Source: an uncultured Porphyromonadaceae bacterium
GTDB taxonomy: Bacteria > Bacteroidota > Bacteroidia > Bacteroidales > Muribaculaceae
NCBI GenBank assembly: GCA_902461565.1
Contig: CABPYL010000034.1
Location: forward strand, 1 to 33,458
DNA: 33,458 bases
Reading direction: 5' to 3'
This document shows, one piece after another, positions 8,026 through 17,851 of this stretch; position 1 is the first letter of the stretch, and each line of letters starts with the position of its first letter. The notes under the pieces were generated by a model that did no database searches, had not been told where the DNA came from, and was given only the letters and a program-made list of their open reading frames with translations. Both the position numbers and the translations under genes were made by a program.

Positions 8026-11000
8026 TTACTTAACGAGGACTTTAACACCGTTTACGATATAGAGACCGGGGGTAAGAGCCTTCACATCGTTATAGTCGGC
8101 GGTTTCAAGTACTTTTACACCGGCTACGGTATAAACGTGATACATACCGTCAACTGCTACAATAACATTGCTGATACCGGTTGCAGTGCTGATGGTATAT
8201 GTAAGGGTAACCGCGGGCGAAGGCGTACCGACGGCTTCGAAATTGAAGAAACCTTCGGGGAAGCTGAGCACGTAGGTACCTGCTTCGGTGTATTCCTGAG
8301 GCAGATTAACTATAATCTGATTCCAACCCATACCTAATTCGGCGTCGGGAAGTGTGATGGCATCACCACCGTTGATGGTGAGAGTACCGCGACCGGCACC
8401 AAGCCCAACTTCGAAGTAATCGATGAACGTCAGCTCTATCTGTGTAGGCAGAGATGTAACAACACCTTCGGCCGGATCGCAGGATATATTGAGTTTGGGA
8501 GCCTCGGCAGGAATAACATAAGTGAAGCTGAGGGCAGGCGAATCAATGCCGGTATCGCCCAGGAGGAAGTAACCGGCAGGGAAGCTGATCACATAGGTAC
8601 CGGGTTCTGTGTATTCCTGGGGCAGGACGATGGTTGCAAGGTTCCAGATCTCCCAGTCGAGCTGAACATCGTCAAGTTTGATAGCTTCGCCACCGTTGAT
8701 GGTGAGTGCCGGAGCACCGGAACCGATAGCAATAGTGCTATAGCCTGGGAAGAACATCTGAATGGATGCGGGCAGTACGGGAACTTCGCCTGCGGCAGGA
8801 GTGAGTTCTACAACACATTGTTCCTCGCCATTGCCTACGACGTCGAATTCATATATTACCTCTTCGCTGTTCTGGCTTGCGAATTCTTCATCAATATAGA
8901 AATAGTTGCGCGGGATAATGAGAATGTAGTGTCCTGCTACGGTAATTTCATTGTCAAGAACAAGAGTCTGCGACAGGCACTTCTGGCCAAGTTCTGTTTC
9001 GGCCGCTACAACTTCGTTTACATTTGCTACAATTTCGCGGCTCTGATTCATCACATAAGCCTGGTTTACTGCAACAGCATAAGAATAATTGATACCGCGA
9101 TCGCTGGAAGCAATGAATTCCTTAACAGTGGTATAGGGTTCTTCGCCGGCAGCCTTTACTTCGTAGGAAGCATAGCGGCCTGCGTAGTCATATACAAAAT
9201 AGAAGTAGGTATCTTCATCGGTGCCGAGTGTGCCCTTAACGGCGCGGCCGTTCATATCGGTTGCCTTCATGCTGATATCAAGTGTACCGGTAAGGCTCTC
9301 AAGATAGCTCTTAGGCGCTGTGAGGATCCATGTGTTGGCATAGCCGCCATCCTGAGGATCGTCAGCGACGATCGATTCGAAAGGACAGGTAGCGCTTTGG
9401 CCGACATTGATGAATGTGGTTTCGGAGTTGAGCATTACAAGGCCGTCGAATACAACGGTGAACACATTGTCGTCTGCAGAAAGCATGGTGTCTTCGCTCG
9501 GAGTGATGCTTACGAACTGGATATCGCTGTAAACATAAGCGGGAGTTGTGCCTTTCCACATAAGGTAGGCCTCGCCTACGGGATCCTGACGATAGTTTTT
9601 GGCCATCTCGTTCTCCCATGCAGTGAACGTTACCTTATAATCGTGGCCCAGAAGGAACTTGACATCACCATAGATTGTGGCGGTGTACATATCACTGTCG
9701 GCCTGTTTGTTAAGCCATGCCTGTGTCTTTACTATAGCCTGATCGGGGTCTACAGGGTTCATGTCCTCGATTTCGTAAACAATGTACATTTCGGGGTACA
9801 GTGCGGAATAATTTGTCTCTATAGAGATGACGTCGTCGCGTTTCAGACCGGGGAGTTCGGCACCGTTTGCAGGATCCGCGAAGGTGATTACGAAGGCATC
9901 ATATGAAGCGCATACGTCGGCGGTATGGTCATACCCATCGTTGCTTTCAAGGCCTGCGAGAGTAACAACAACATTCTTTTTGCCTTTAACTTCAGCAGGG
10001 ATAGCGAACGTGAAAGTACCCTCGGTGCCGTCGGCGCTGAGTTCGATATTTGTGCAGCTGCTCTTCTCTACAACGGTATTCTTGGTTTCTGTACCGTCGG
10101 TATAGGCAATATTGAAACCAGTAAACGAGAAGGTGTTCACGGGGCTGAGGAATACGGAGATTTCCTCAGCGCCTTCGAGGCTTGCGCCGTTGGCGGGAGT
10201 AAATTCAGAGCTGATAACGTTTTTCTCGATAACTTCGTAGGGGAGCGCCCAGCTGTAGGAACCGATAGTGCCCTGACCTTCGCTCTGCACGGGATTGCCG
10301 TAGGCATCCACAACCCCGACGAGTTTGAGGGAAATCTGGCTGTAAAGAGTAGATGCGTACTGAGGAGTCATGGTAAGCGGAGTGCGCAGCTTGCCGGTAA
10401 AATCGGCAATAAGAGTGAGGGCGTCATCGGAGAGTGTTACCGGTATACGCTCTGCATAATACTCGCCATCCTCGCCTTCAAGATTGCCGTATCCGAATTC
10501 TACACATGTATGTTCTCCAACAGAAAGAGGCTTGTCGAAAGTCATGGTGAGCATGCCTTCGGTGTCGCCGGGTTTCCAGTACGACATGAACTTGGCGGGA
10601 ATGTATTCGCCGGTGCGTACGGTAGGTATGGAACCGCATGCGTACGGAATCCACAGGTTGCCTTCCTCGTCGGTACCATCAATCAGTACGCCGGCCTTGG
10701 TTTTTACGTTTTTAAGAATAATAGCGATCTGCGAGCCCGGCAGCAGGCTGCCGCTCTCTATATAGGGCTTGATTTCGTTATAAACGCTCACTGTAAGGTT
10801 CTGCGGATAAATAGTAGCCTTAAGGTCTACATATACATCGCTGCCAGTCTTCATGTCGCTGAACATCAGCTGTACCTTTTCATCCATAGTATATTCCTGG
10901 TTGAACTGGATTTCAAGGTTCTTGTAGTTCGCGAAATTGAAAACCTCGTTGGGATTAACGTTTATGTACTGTATCTGCAGGGGCTGAGAGGATACGCCGT

Positions 11001-11382
11001 CCATATACAGAACAAAAGTACCGCTGTTCATAGTCATCTGGCGGTAAATATAGTACTTGGTACCTTCTGTCAGTTCATAATCATAGGCCTGACCATTTTC
11101 CACGTAGCCCTTGTACTCTTTCTGGAGCAGCTGTGTATGTGCCTCGTCGGTGTATAAATCCAACTCGCCGAAATTAACAGCCGTCATTGTACCGGTGGCA
11201 GGCGCTGTCATCTCGCCTGTAACAGTAGCATAAGCAGGGAATGCGTAACTTTTGCCTATCTCTACTTCCCCAAGGTCGCAGGTCTCAAGGGCAAATGCTT
11301 TGCCCGAACCGAAAGCCACCATTACAGCGAGTACAGAAAGCAGCGAAAAGCTGCGCAATCTGGAAATAAAGAATTTTCTCAT
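8026..11382 (-). CDS. Large exported protein with Ig-like repeats and T9SS-like tail
   Basis: A 1118-residue secreted protein of unrecognised function. A signal peptide (about 1-31, ending GKAFA) opens it. The body is rich in beta-strand-like, acidic, Ser/Thr/Gly segments without catalytic motifs. Two clearly homologous units of about 100 residues occur near 857-955 and 960-1062. Each contains TINGG, a LPQEYTE segment and GTYV[IL]SFP followed by G[YF]F. The last 50 residues (VYTVAGVKVLE ... LTPGLYIVNGVKVLVK) resemble a type IX secretion type A C-terminal domain, which would imply export across the outer membrane. The adjacent upstream gene is another large T9SS-tailed protein, so the two may be co-expressed. 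An adhesin or surface structural role is a guess. Confidence 0.75.
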   Translation of the reverse strand: MRKFFISRLRSFSLLSVLAVMVAFGSGKAFALETCDLGEVEIGKSYAFPAYATVTGEMTAPATGTMTAVNFGELDLYTDEAHTQLLQKEYKGYVENGQAYDYELTEGTKYYIYRQMTMNSGTFVLYMDGVSSQPLQIQYINVNPNEVFNFANYKNLEIQFNQEYTMDEKVQLMFSDMKTGSDVYVDLKATIYPQNLTVSVYNEIKPYIESGSLLPGSQIAIILKNVKTKAGVLIDGTDEEGNLWIPYACGSIPTVRTGEYIPAKFMSYWKPGDTEGMLTMTFDKPLSVGEHTCVEFGYGNLEGEDGEYYAERIPVTLSDDALTLIADFTGKLRTPLTMTPQYASTLYSQISLKLVGVVDAYGNPVQSEGQGTIGSYSWALPYEVIEKNVISSEFTPANGASLEGAEEISVFLSPVNTFSFTGFNIAYTDGTETKNTVVEKSSCTNIELSADGTEGTFTFAIPAEVKGKKNVVVTLAGLESNDGYDHTADVCASYDAFVITFADPANGAELPGLKRDDVISIETNYSALYPEMYIVYEIEDMNPVDPDQAIVKTQAWLNKQADSDMYTATIYGDVKFLLGHDYKVTFTAWENEMAKNYRQDPVGEAYLMWKGTTPAYVYSDIQFVSITPSEDTMLSADDNVFTVVFDGLVMLNSETTFINVGQSATCPFESIVADDPQDGGYANTWILTAPKSYLESLTGTLDISMKATDMNGRAVKGTLGTDEDTYFYFVYDYAGRYASYEVKAAGEEPYTTVKEFIASSDRGINYSYAVAVNQAYVMNQSREIVANVNEVVAAETELGQKCLSQTLVLDNEITVAGHYILIIPRNYFYIDEEFASQNSEEVIYEFDVVGNGEEQCVVELTPAAGEVPVLPASIQMFFPGYSTIAIGSGAPALTINGGEAIKLDDVQLDWEIWNLATIVLPQEYTEPGTYVISFPAGYFLLGDTGIDSPALSFTYVIPAEAPKLNISCDPAEGVVTSLPTQIELTFIDYFEVGLGAGRGTLTINGGDAITLPDAELGMGWNQIIVNLPQEYTEAGTYVLSFPEGFFNFEAVGTPSPAVTLTYTISTATGISNVIVAVDGMYHVYTVAGVKVLETADYNDVKALTPGLYIVNGVKVLVK

Positions 11383-11447
11383 TGCTGAAATGAATTAGTT
11401 AATATAAATGGATTAAAACGAATTAGTTTCTAAAATATAATGGTTTC

Positions 11448-11546
11448 CCATCCTACAGGAACGTGCCTCCGACACGTCAGCAAATGCACTTGACAGCAGT
11501 GTCTTGCGTTACCGGCATTAAAAAGGCATGTTCCTGCATGAGATGG
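11448..11546. other. Strongly folded intercistronic inverted-repeat element
   Basis: Between the two large minus-strand genes lie nested complementary arms: CCATC/GATGG (11448-11452 and 11542-11546), a 12-nt arm pair matching at 11 positions (11456-11467 and 11525-11536), GACAC/GTGTC (11471-11475 and 11499-11503) and GTCA/TGAC (11476-11479 and 11491-11494). There is no long T tract after it, so a plain terminator is not obvious. It could be a 3' UTR structure, an attenuating leader or a small dispersed repeat. It occupies about half of the 185-bp gap. Confidence 0.5.
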
Positions 11547-11567
11547 TTAGGCCAAGGATTCATCAGT

Positions 11568-14500
11568 TTATTCAACTGCGAGTTTGCGCACTGCGTTTGC
11601 TGTGTCTGTGTTTACCTTTACAATAACCGTACCCCTGTAACCGCCAAGGTCGACAGCCACGGTATCGCTGCCGGCAGCGGAAGCGACAAGACGGCCATCG
11701 ACAGCGTAAACCTGCACATTAAGGTTATCGCAGGCTGCACGGGCAATAACTTTGCCATCGACCGCCACAATAGCTATCGCGTCGTTACCGTCGGCTGCGA
11801 TTTTATCAACTGCACCTGTAGCGCCGTTGAGAGCTACTCGGTTGGCATTAAGGATTGTTCCCTTGCCAGCGTCGATAAGCATAACGGTAAGGAAGCAGTT
11901 ATCGGCATTCTCAATATTTTTTGGCAGCGTGAACCGGAGATTGGCGTTGTAATACTTGCCGCTTTCCATTTCAGAGGGTACAAGACCGCCGGTGCCATTG
12001 TAGGTGGTACCGAACGAGCCGCGGGCTACGTCATTAACAGTGTACGGGTATACCAAAGAGCCATTGCTGCCGCCTTTACCCCATTCGCCGAGGTCGGGAT
12101 CCTCTACGGAACTGAAGCCGTTGTCCTGGAACGAAGTCAGACCGTTTTCGGTTATTACAGCAAAGATATTCACATTAGAATCCTTAACATTGAGGGCGTT
12201 GCGTACGCTGCATACGGCATTTACCGTCTGTGTGGCGGCATCGTAGGCCGATTCTATCTCAAGGTCCATATCGGCCGGTTCTGCAAGTTCGCGACGGAAT
12301 ACGTCGAGCCATGTAAGGATATCCGCACCCGTTTCAGAGTCTTTAAGGCCCGCTCCGGACAGCATGTAGTCGCCCATATTGCTTACCATCGGGAACACCA
12401 CATCGCCACGATTTATACGGGCCGAAGGAGCGGCTTCCAGTCCGAGGAATTCGACGTAGCTACCGATACCGATACCGAGCTGGTCGCCGCCGTAGGCACG
12501 AAGCACAACAGGTACGACATTTTCGGGATAAAGGCGTTCAAGATTCTCCATAGCAAGAATACCGAGGGGGCAATTGGAGCATGTAGCGCCGGAGTATTCC
12601 TCGAGCACAATCTTCTTTACAGGCTGGAACGAGAGGTTGCGAACCTCGCCGAGGATAATCGTTGTTGTGGTGTCCAGGGCAATCTCCACAGAATAGGGAT
12701 TAACGGTGCCCTTGACAAGGCTGAGAGGCTGTGGAAATTCAAAATTGTACACATCATCCTTGGCAAGTTCGAGACCTTCATCGCTGATCTCGGAAATAAG
12801 CGTGCCCTCGCCGTCCTTCAGCTGCATTTTGACGGTAGAATATTTCGCCACCTCGGAAGCTACAGTGATGTTACCGCGGATAATGATATCGTTCTGATTT
12901 ACCACACGCGTTTCGTTTACGAAAGTTGTCAGATATTTAAGATCATGAACAACGTGGATATTGTCCATGAAAATGGCACTTTGGTTCTGGTTCTCGTTAA
13001 CGAAGGCTATATAGATATCCTTGCCGGCATATTTGGCAAGAGAAACCGTATATCTTGTCCAGTCATCTTCCAGTCCTTCTTCCGATTCGCCGGGAGACAG
13101 AACCTCGTTGAACACAAGGTCGCCGTTTGTGCGTATTTCGTCAACGATGTCGGATGTAAAAGTATTGTAGACGTTGCCACTTGCATATACATATACTTTA
13201 AGCTTGTCCTGCTTGCTCTTAAGGTAGCTCTGGGCATCGAATGTAAGATAGCAGTCAGTGTCGGGAATGAACAGCTGCGGGGTAGACATCCAGTCGTCGG
13301 CTTTACCTTCGTTGGTGTACATGGAATGTGCGGCCATAGCCATGTCGGTAACCTCACTGCTGCTGCGGACGATATACCAGGGATTGTTGGCAGTGAAACC
13401 CCAGCCGGCCGGAGTGGCGGCCGGAGTGAAGTGGTCGCCCTCGTAGAAGATAAAACTGTCGTAATCGCTGCAGTCCGAGGCAAAAAGATACCTGTCGTCA
13501 GAGGAAATCTCGCGCACGTATGCACCGCGGTAGTTTATTGTTATTTCCTCGTTGGCACCCGTACCGGAAATATCTGTAACGGTACCGGCGGGAATCACCA
13601 CCTTATAATCAGTGCCACTGAACAGGTGCTGAGCACTTGTGGGATACAGCTGAATGCGGTTGGCAGCGGAAGCGATGTTCAGTGAAACGAAAGGTTCGTC
13701 TTCGCCTACGCGATATAGAGCTGCCTGTGCATTGTCGGCAAGTCTTACTGTGGCATCGAAAGAAACAATCATGGGGTTGGTTGAGGCATCGATAGCACTC
13801 ACCGAAGCTCCTTCGGCCGGATAGCAATCGGTCATGGTAACTGCCCCTGCGTTGCGGCCTGTGAATTTTATCTTGATTTCATGGTTGGTTACCTGACGGT
13901 CACCTTTGATTCGCACGGCACCGGCGGGAAGAGTTAGAGTGTATACCTCCCCTGGACGCAGATCACGCGAGCGGAAGGTAATGCTAAGGTTGTATCCATC
14001 GGCAATATAACCGTTACTTGGCAGCGGATTCCAGCTTTCGGTACCGTCCTCCGAAACACATGTTATTCTGTTGTAGCTGCAGTTGGTTTCGATTTCGCGG
14101 TCGAAAGTAAGACGGACATTGCGCAGCTGCCCCATCACGGAACCTGATGCCGGGCTGGAAGTGTAGTTGGCCAGGAGATCAACCTTGGCAGCGGCGTCCT
14201 TAAGTGGTTCGGGCATACGCAATATGTATGTCTCCGACGTGGTGGGCAACATAATAAAAGTGCGTCCGTCGGAAGACACCGACAGCGGTTTGCCGGTAAC
14301 GGAATATCCCGTCTGTTCCTGGAAATCGATACCGTATACCTGCTTGAACACCTGGTCGAGACCGACAAAATAGTTACCGGAACGGATGAGCATGTTAGCG
14401 TATGGATTCACTGCCGGCGATACGCCAAATACGGTGCCGTCGTTTAGCACAGCCATGCCCACGATATCGTTCTCGCCCTTTTTGTTGTAAACGGTGAAAT

Positions 14501-15350
14501 CGTCGTTGGCATAGTCGTAGAGGAAAGCCGAACGGTATTCATTGCCGAACTCGCTTCCGGAAATACTCTCCACTATGTATGCCGTACCCGTGGTGTAGAG
14601 CCCGTTATGGCTGATAGCGGGACCGTCCACAAAATAGAGATTATCCCATTTGGGTTTCCACGGGCCGGAGAAGTTCTCGGTGAAACCTATCATGCGGTAG
14701 GTCTTTTCCTGTACATCATAAATATATGAGCACAACGATGCCGGAAGAATATAGCTTACCGAGAGCGATGCGGAAATGTAGCGGCCATCGGCTGAAATGT
14801 CATAGAAACAATTCTGGCGCTGGTCCTGATTTGTCATATCCAGCGTGGGCAGTCCTTCCAGGGGTATAAGCTCGTCCTTGGTAAGGTCGTAAAGCACAGG
14901 GTATGCGCCCCAGTTGAAATCGGGGGGAATAACGTAACCCACTGCGAATTTGCCGTCGGGAGTAACGGCGTTCAGACGGCCCTGAAGGTAAGGGTCTGGC
15001 ATAGGCAGGATTGTCCAGCCATTCTTGTCCTTGCTCCAGTATGCTGGCTTGCCCTGGCATTCGCCCACTGCGATAGCGCCGTCGTCAGTGACATCTCCGA
15101 CTCCGGACAAACCGGAGACATCGGAAATATCTGTCTCTGCCAAGGTGGTAAGATTGTAGATGATACCGCCAGCCGGCGCGAGTGTGCCGTCAACTTCGCT
15201 GCCTTTTTGGCTTACACCCCAAAGGCCGTTGTCCGAAATCTTGTCGATAATGACCGGAAGCTTCTGAATCCGAGGCTTATCCTGCGCATGCAATGCAATT
15301 GCCGCAGCCGTCGCGAACAAGAAAAATAATTTAAATTGCTTTTTCATCAT
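11568..15350 (-). CDS. Large exported multidomain protein with Omp28-like CxxC domain and T9SS-like tail
   Basis: A 1260-residue secreted protein. The start is placed at the first of two consecutive Met codons (15350, 15347), because the next residues KKQFKLFFLFATAAAIALHAQ form a signal peptide; the extended frame upstream has none. The first 400 residues have repeated D-G-x-x-A/Y-x-x-G patterns suggesting a beta-propeller. Ig-like segments follow (about 450-700), then a jelly-roll-like region around DDWMSTPQLF. Near residue 920, EEYSGATCSNCPLG with a CxxC opens a thioredoxin-like Omp28-type domain. A T9SS-like tail closes it (VQVYAVDGRLV ... LGGYRGTVIVKV). It is divergent from the thioredoxin operon whose third gene is also Omp28-like, hinting at shared redox biology. 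Confidence 0.78.
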   Translation of the reverse strand: MMKKQFKLFFLFATAAAIALHAQDKPRIQKLPVIIDKISDNGLWGVSQKGSEVDGTLAPAGGIIYNLTTLAETDISDVSGLSGVGDVTDDGAIAVGECQGKPAYWSKDKNGWTILPMPDPYLQGRLNAVTPDGKFAVGYVIPPDFNWGAYPVLYDLTKDELIPLEGLPTLDMTNQDQRQNCFYDISADGRYISASLSVSYILPASLCSYIYDVQEKTYRMIGFTENFSGPWKPKWDNLYFVDGPAISHNGLYTTGTAYIVESISGSEFGNEYRSAFLYDYANDDFTVYNKKGENDIVGMAVLNDGTVFGVSPAVNPYANMLIRSGNYFVGLDQVFKQVYGIDFQEQTGYSVTGKPLSVSSDGRTFIMLPTTSETYILRMPEPLKDAAAKVDLLANYTSSPASGSVMGQLRNVRLTFDREIETNCSYNRITCVSEDGTESWNPLPSNGYIADGYNLSITFRSRDLRPGEVYTLTLPAGAVRIKGDRQVTNHEIKIKFTGRNAGAVTMTDCYPAEGASVSAIDASTNPMIVSFDATVRLADNAQAALYRVGEDEPFVSLNIASAANRIQLYPTSAQHLFSGTDYKVVIPAGTVTDISGTGANEEITINYRGAYVREISSDDRYLFASDCSDYDSFIFYEGDHFTPAATPAGWGFTANNPWYIVRSSSEVTDMAMAAHSMYTNEGKADDWMSTPQLFIPDTDCYLTFDAQSYLKSKQDKLKVYVYASGNVYNTFTSDIVDEIRTNGDLVFNEVLSPGESEEGLEDDWTRYTVSLAKYAGKDIYIAFVNENQNQSAIFMDNIHVVHDLKYLTTFVNETRVVNQNDIIIRGNITVASEVAKYSTVKMQLKDGEGTLISEISDEGLELAKDDVYNFEFPQPLSLVKGTVNPYSVEIALDTTTTIILGEVRNLSFQPVKKIVLEEYSGATCSNCPLGILAMENLERLYPENVVPVVLRAYGGDQLGIGIGSYVEFLGLEAAPSARINRGDVVFPMVSNMGDYMLSGAGLKDSETGADILTWLDVFRRELAEPADMDLEIESAYDAATQTVNAVCSVRNALNVKDSNVNIFAVITENGLTSFQDNGFSSVEDPDLGEWGKGGSNGSLVYPYTVNDVARGSFGTTYNGTGGLVPSEMESGKYYNANLRFTLPKNIENADNCFLTVMLIDAGKGTILNANRVALNGATGAVDKIAADGNDAIAIVAVDGKVIARAACDNLNVQVYAVDGRLVASAAGSDTVAVDLGGYRGTVIVKVNTDTANAVRKLAVE

Positions 15351-15561
15351 TCGAGAAGAATAATACTGATTTATTTGAATTTGATTAATATTAGCAGAAA
15401 TGTACGGTTTAGAATGGCAGCAAGCAAAATTTAAAGATACTCCGGCACAAACCGCAGACCTAATTGCTTGTTTGGGCGTAAAATTAGGAATAAAAATCCG
15501 TATTATTGCAATATTTGCTTCATTTTTTTGTCTGAAAGATGATTTTTTCGACAAATCTTTT

Positions 15562-15569
15562 TAACTTTG
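15562..15569 (+). promoter_or_regulatory. Promoter -7 box of the thioredoxin/Omp28 operon
   Basis: TAACTTTG matches TAnnTTTG exactly, with a T6 tract at 15543-15548 in the -33 region. It is 43 bp upstream of the ATG at 15612. Confidence 0.65.
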
Positions 15570-15611
15570 CAACATCAAACAGAGAAAACAACATTATCCG
15601 GATACGAATAT

Positions 15612-16103
15612 ATGAAAATATCGCACATTTTTGCATTCGTTTGCATCGCATTCTGCGCCCTGGCAGCCAACGCTCAGCTCCCTTCCGTTCAGCTCAAGAC
15701 TCTGGACGGCAAAACCGTGGACACCGCGAAACTTTCCAACGACGGTAAGCCTTTTGTTATCAGCTTCTTCGCCACCTGGTGCAAACCCTGCAACCGCGAG
15801 CTCAAAGCCATCAGTGAAGTATATGCCGACTGGCAGGACGAAACCGGCATGAAACTTATCGCCATCTCCACCGACCAGGCCCAGAACGCCAACAAAGTAA
15901 AACCCCTTGTGGACGAGAACAGCTGGGAATACGACATTCTGCTGGACCCCAACAGCGATTTCCTCCGGGCAATGGGTATTCAGATGATTCCCCATGTACT
16001 TATCGTTGACGGCAACGGCAAGATTGTTGAATCGCGCAGCGGCTACACCGAAGGCAGCGAGCAGCATATTATCGAGAAAATTCGCGAGTTAGTGGCCGAA
16101 TAA
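15612..16103 (+). CDS. Exported TlpA/ResA-like thiol-disulfide oxidoreductase
   Basis: A 163-residue periplasmic thioredoxin-fold protein. The signal peptide (about 1-22, ending ANAQ) is followed by a TlpA/AhpC-TSA-like domain with the active site WCKPC (Cys57, Cys60) and the cis-proline loop MIPHVL (Pro127). It likely reduces or isomerises disulfides in exported proteins. The start at 15612 gives the signal peptide; an in-frame upstream extension lies on top of the promoter. First gene of a four-gene operon, 42 bp before the next. The Omp28-type proteins nearby also carry CxxC motifs and could be its partners; that pairing is inference. Confidence 0.9.
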   Translation: MKISHIFAFVCIAFCALAANAQLPSVQLKTLDGKTVDTAKLSNDGKPFVISFFATWCKPCNRELKAISEVYADWQDETGMKLIAISTDQAQNANKVKPLVDENSWEYDILLDPNSDFLRAMGIQMIPHVLIVDGNGKIVESRSGYTEGSEQHIIEKIRELVAE

Positions 16104-16145
16104 GGACACTGCCTCCCTTATAAACCAACACGACCCACATTTCAC

Positions 16146-17813
16146 ATGAATATTTCAAGGAGGTTTCTGATGCCGGCAGCACTCCTGATTGCCCTGCATG
16201 CTTCGGCACAAAGTCCCAATGATGGCCAGCCAGACAGGGTGAGCGTTCACGGCAGTGTGCAGACCGACATTCTTTTCCCGGAGGAGGACTACAAAATCGG
16301 CACAGAAAAATACGATGACAAGGTCCTGTCCAACGGCTATGCCAACGCCGGAATATACAGCAAGTATGTGGATGGCGGCGCACGCATCGAATATATGCAG
16401 CACCCCCTGCCCGGTTTCGAAAACAAATTCAAAGGCTGGGGGCTGGCCAACATATTCGTGAAAGGAAAGTTCCGTAACATGGAGCTTACCTTGGGTGATT
16501 TCTACGAGCAGTTCGGCAACGGCTTTATATTACGCACCTACGAGGAGCGATCGCTCGGTATCGACAACTCCCTACGCGGCGCACGCCTTAAACTGAACAA
16601 TATAAAAGGTCTGCGCCTCACCGCGCTTGCTGGCGTCCAGCGCGTATTCTGGGACTGGAACATGCACTCCAAGATTGCCGGAGGCGACGCCGAAGCAAAT
16701 CTTGAGACATACTTCAGCGGTCTCCGCAACCACAACATAATATGGACTGTGGGCGCATCGTACGTATTTAAGCACGAACGCGACGAGGACATCAAGATTT
16801 CCGGCACCAACCTGCGGCTCAATCTGCCTCATGGCGTGAGCGCCTTCGACGCACGCACGCACTTCAACAAGGGTGCATGGGACCTGCAGGCCGAATACGC
16901 CTGGAAAGGCTCCGACCCATCGGCCGACAACAACTACACCTACGCAAAAGGTAACGCCGTCATGCTCTCCGGCTCATACTCTAAAAAGGGCCTCAGCGCT
17001 TTCGTACAGGCCAAGCGCAGCGAGAATATGGCGTTCCGCTCGCGCCGCTCACAAATTCTCACGGCTGCGTTTATCAACAACATGCCCGCTTTCGCCTATC
17101 AGCACACTTACGCCCTGGCGGCTATGTATCCCTACGCAACACAGGCCGCTCCCGGCGAATGGGCTTTCCAGGGCGCGTTCTCCTATCTTTTCAAGCGCAA
17201 GACAGCCCTCGGCGGTAAATACGGCACCAAACTAAAAGCAAACATCAGCTACATACGCGGCATCAAACGCGACAATCCCGTGCTTGTCAACGGTTCGGAG
17301 TACGGCACCGACGGCGGTAAGACCAAGTTCTTCGGCTTCGGCGACGTATATTACACAGACCTTAACCTGCAGTTGGAAAAGAAAATAACATCAGCGTTCC
17401 ACCTCAACGCCATGTATATGTACCAGCGCTATAACAAGCAGGTTATCGAAGGCCACGGCGGCATGGTAGACGCCCATATCGGCGTTGTCGATGCCAAGTA
17501 CAAGTTCGACAAGCGCTTTACCCTGCGCGGCGAACTGCAATACCTAGCCACAAAACAGGACCGAAAAGACTGGTGCTACGGTTTGCTTGAACTGTCCGTA
17601 CTGCCCTACCTCATGTTCTCGGTAAGCGACATGTGGAACTGTGGCGGCGACGACACCCACTACTATATGGGTACCGTAACCGGCACCTACCGTTCCAACC
17701 GCCTGATGCTTGGCTACGGACGCACCAAGGCTGGCTACAACTGCTCCGGCGGTGTCTGCCGATATGTGCCCGCAAGCCGCGGCTTCCAGATCGCATACAG
17801 CTATAACTTCTAA
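16146..17813 (+). CDS. DUF6029-like outer-membrane beta-barrel protein
   Basis: A 555-residue predicted outer-membrane protein. A short signal peptide (MNISRRF ... ASAQ, cleavage near 22) is followed by alternating amphipathic strands rich in Tyr, Trp and Gly. The protein ends in AYSYNF with a terminal Phe, the usual signal for barrel assembly. The stretch GWGLANIFVKGKFRNMELTLG and the following FGNGFILRTYEERSLG fit the DUF6029 family of Bacteroidetes, whose function is not known to me. A Shine-Dalgarno-like AAGGAGG at 16157-16163 precedes an internal ATG (16170). That start would lose the arginines of the signal peptide, so 16146 is preferred. Second gene of the operon. Confidence 0.8.
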   Translation: MNISRRFLMPAALLIALHASAQSPNDGQPDRVSVHGSVQTDILFPEEDYKIGTEKYDDKVLSNGYANAGIYSKYVDGGARIEYMQHPLPGFENKFKGWGLANIFVKGKFRNMELTLGDFYEQFGNGFILRTYEERSLGIDNSLRGARLKLNNIKGLRLTALAGVQRVFWDWNMHSKIAGGDAEANLETYFSGLRNHNIIWTVGASYVFKHERDEDIKISGTNLRLNLPHGVSAFDARTHFNKGAWDLQAEYAWKGSDPSADNNYTYAKGNAVMLSGSYSKKGLSAFVQAKRSENMAFRSRRSQILTAAFINNMPAFAYQHTYALAAMYPYATQAAPGEWAFQGAFSYLFKRKTALGGKYGTKLKANISYIRGIKRDNPVLVNGSEYGTDGGKTKFFGFGDVYYTDLNLQLEKKITSAFHLNAMYMYQRYNKQVIEGHGGMVDAHIGVVDAKYKFDKRFTLRGELQYLATKQDRKDWCYGLLELSVLPYLMFSVSDMWNCGGDDTHYYMGTVTGTYRSNRLMLGYGRTKAGYNCSGGVCRYVPASRGFQIAYSYNF

Positions 17814-17851
17814 TTATCTCTCCAATCATCTCTCCTAAATTTTAATAAACT

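Noticed and set aside
8818..11157. Two long plus-strand frames opposite the 1118-residue gene
   Set aside because: They are antisense shadows of a repeat-bearing secreted protein and have no signal peptide, motif or promoter of their own.
11463..13685. Long plus-strand open frame of 740 codons
   Set aside because: It lies mostly antisense to the 1260-residue secreted protein gene, which has a signal peptide, a CxxC domain and a sorting tail. The plus-strand translation has no domain, and its start falls in the inverted-repeat element.
15351..15554. N-terminal extension of the 1260-residue protein
   Set aside because: The extended N-terminus is not a signal peptide. The twin Met codons at 15350/15347 begin a typical one.
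16157..16172. Shine-Dalgarno-like AAGGAGG pointing to a start at 16170 for the barrel protein
   Set aside because: That start would remove the two arginines of the signal peptide. The purine run simply encodes them, and SD use is weak in this phylum.
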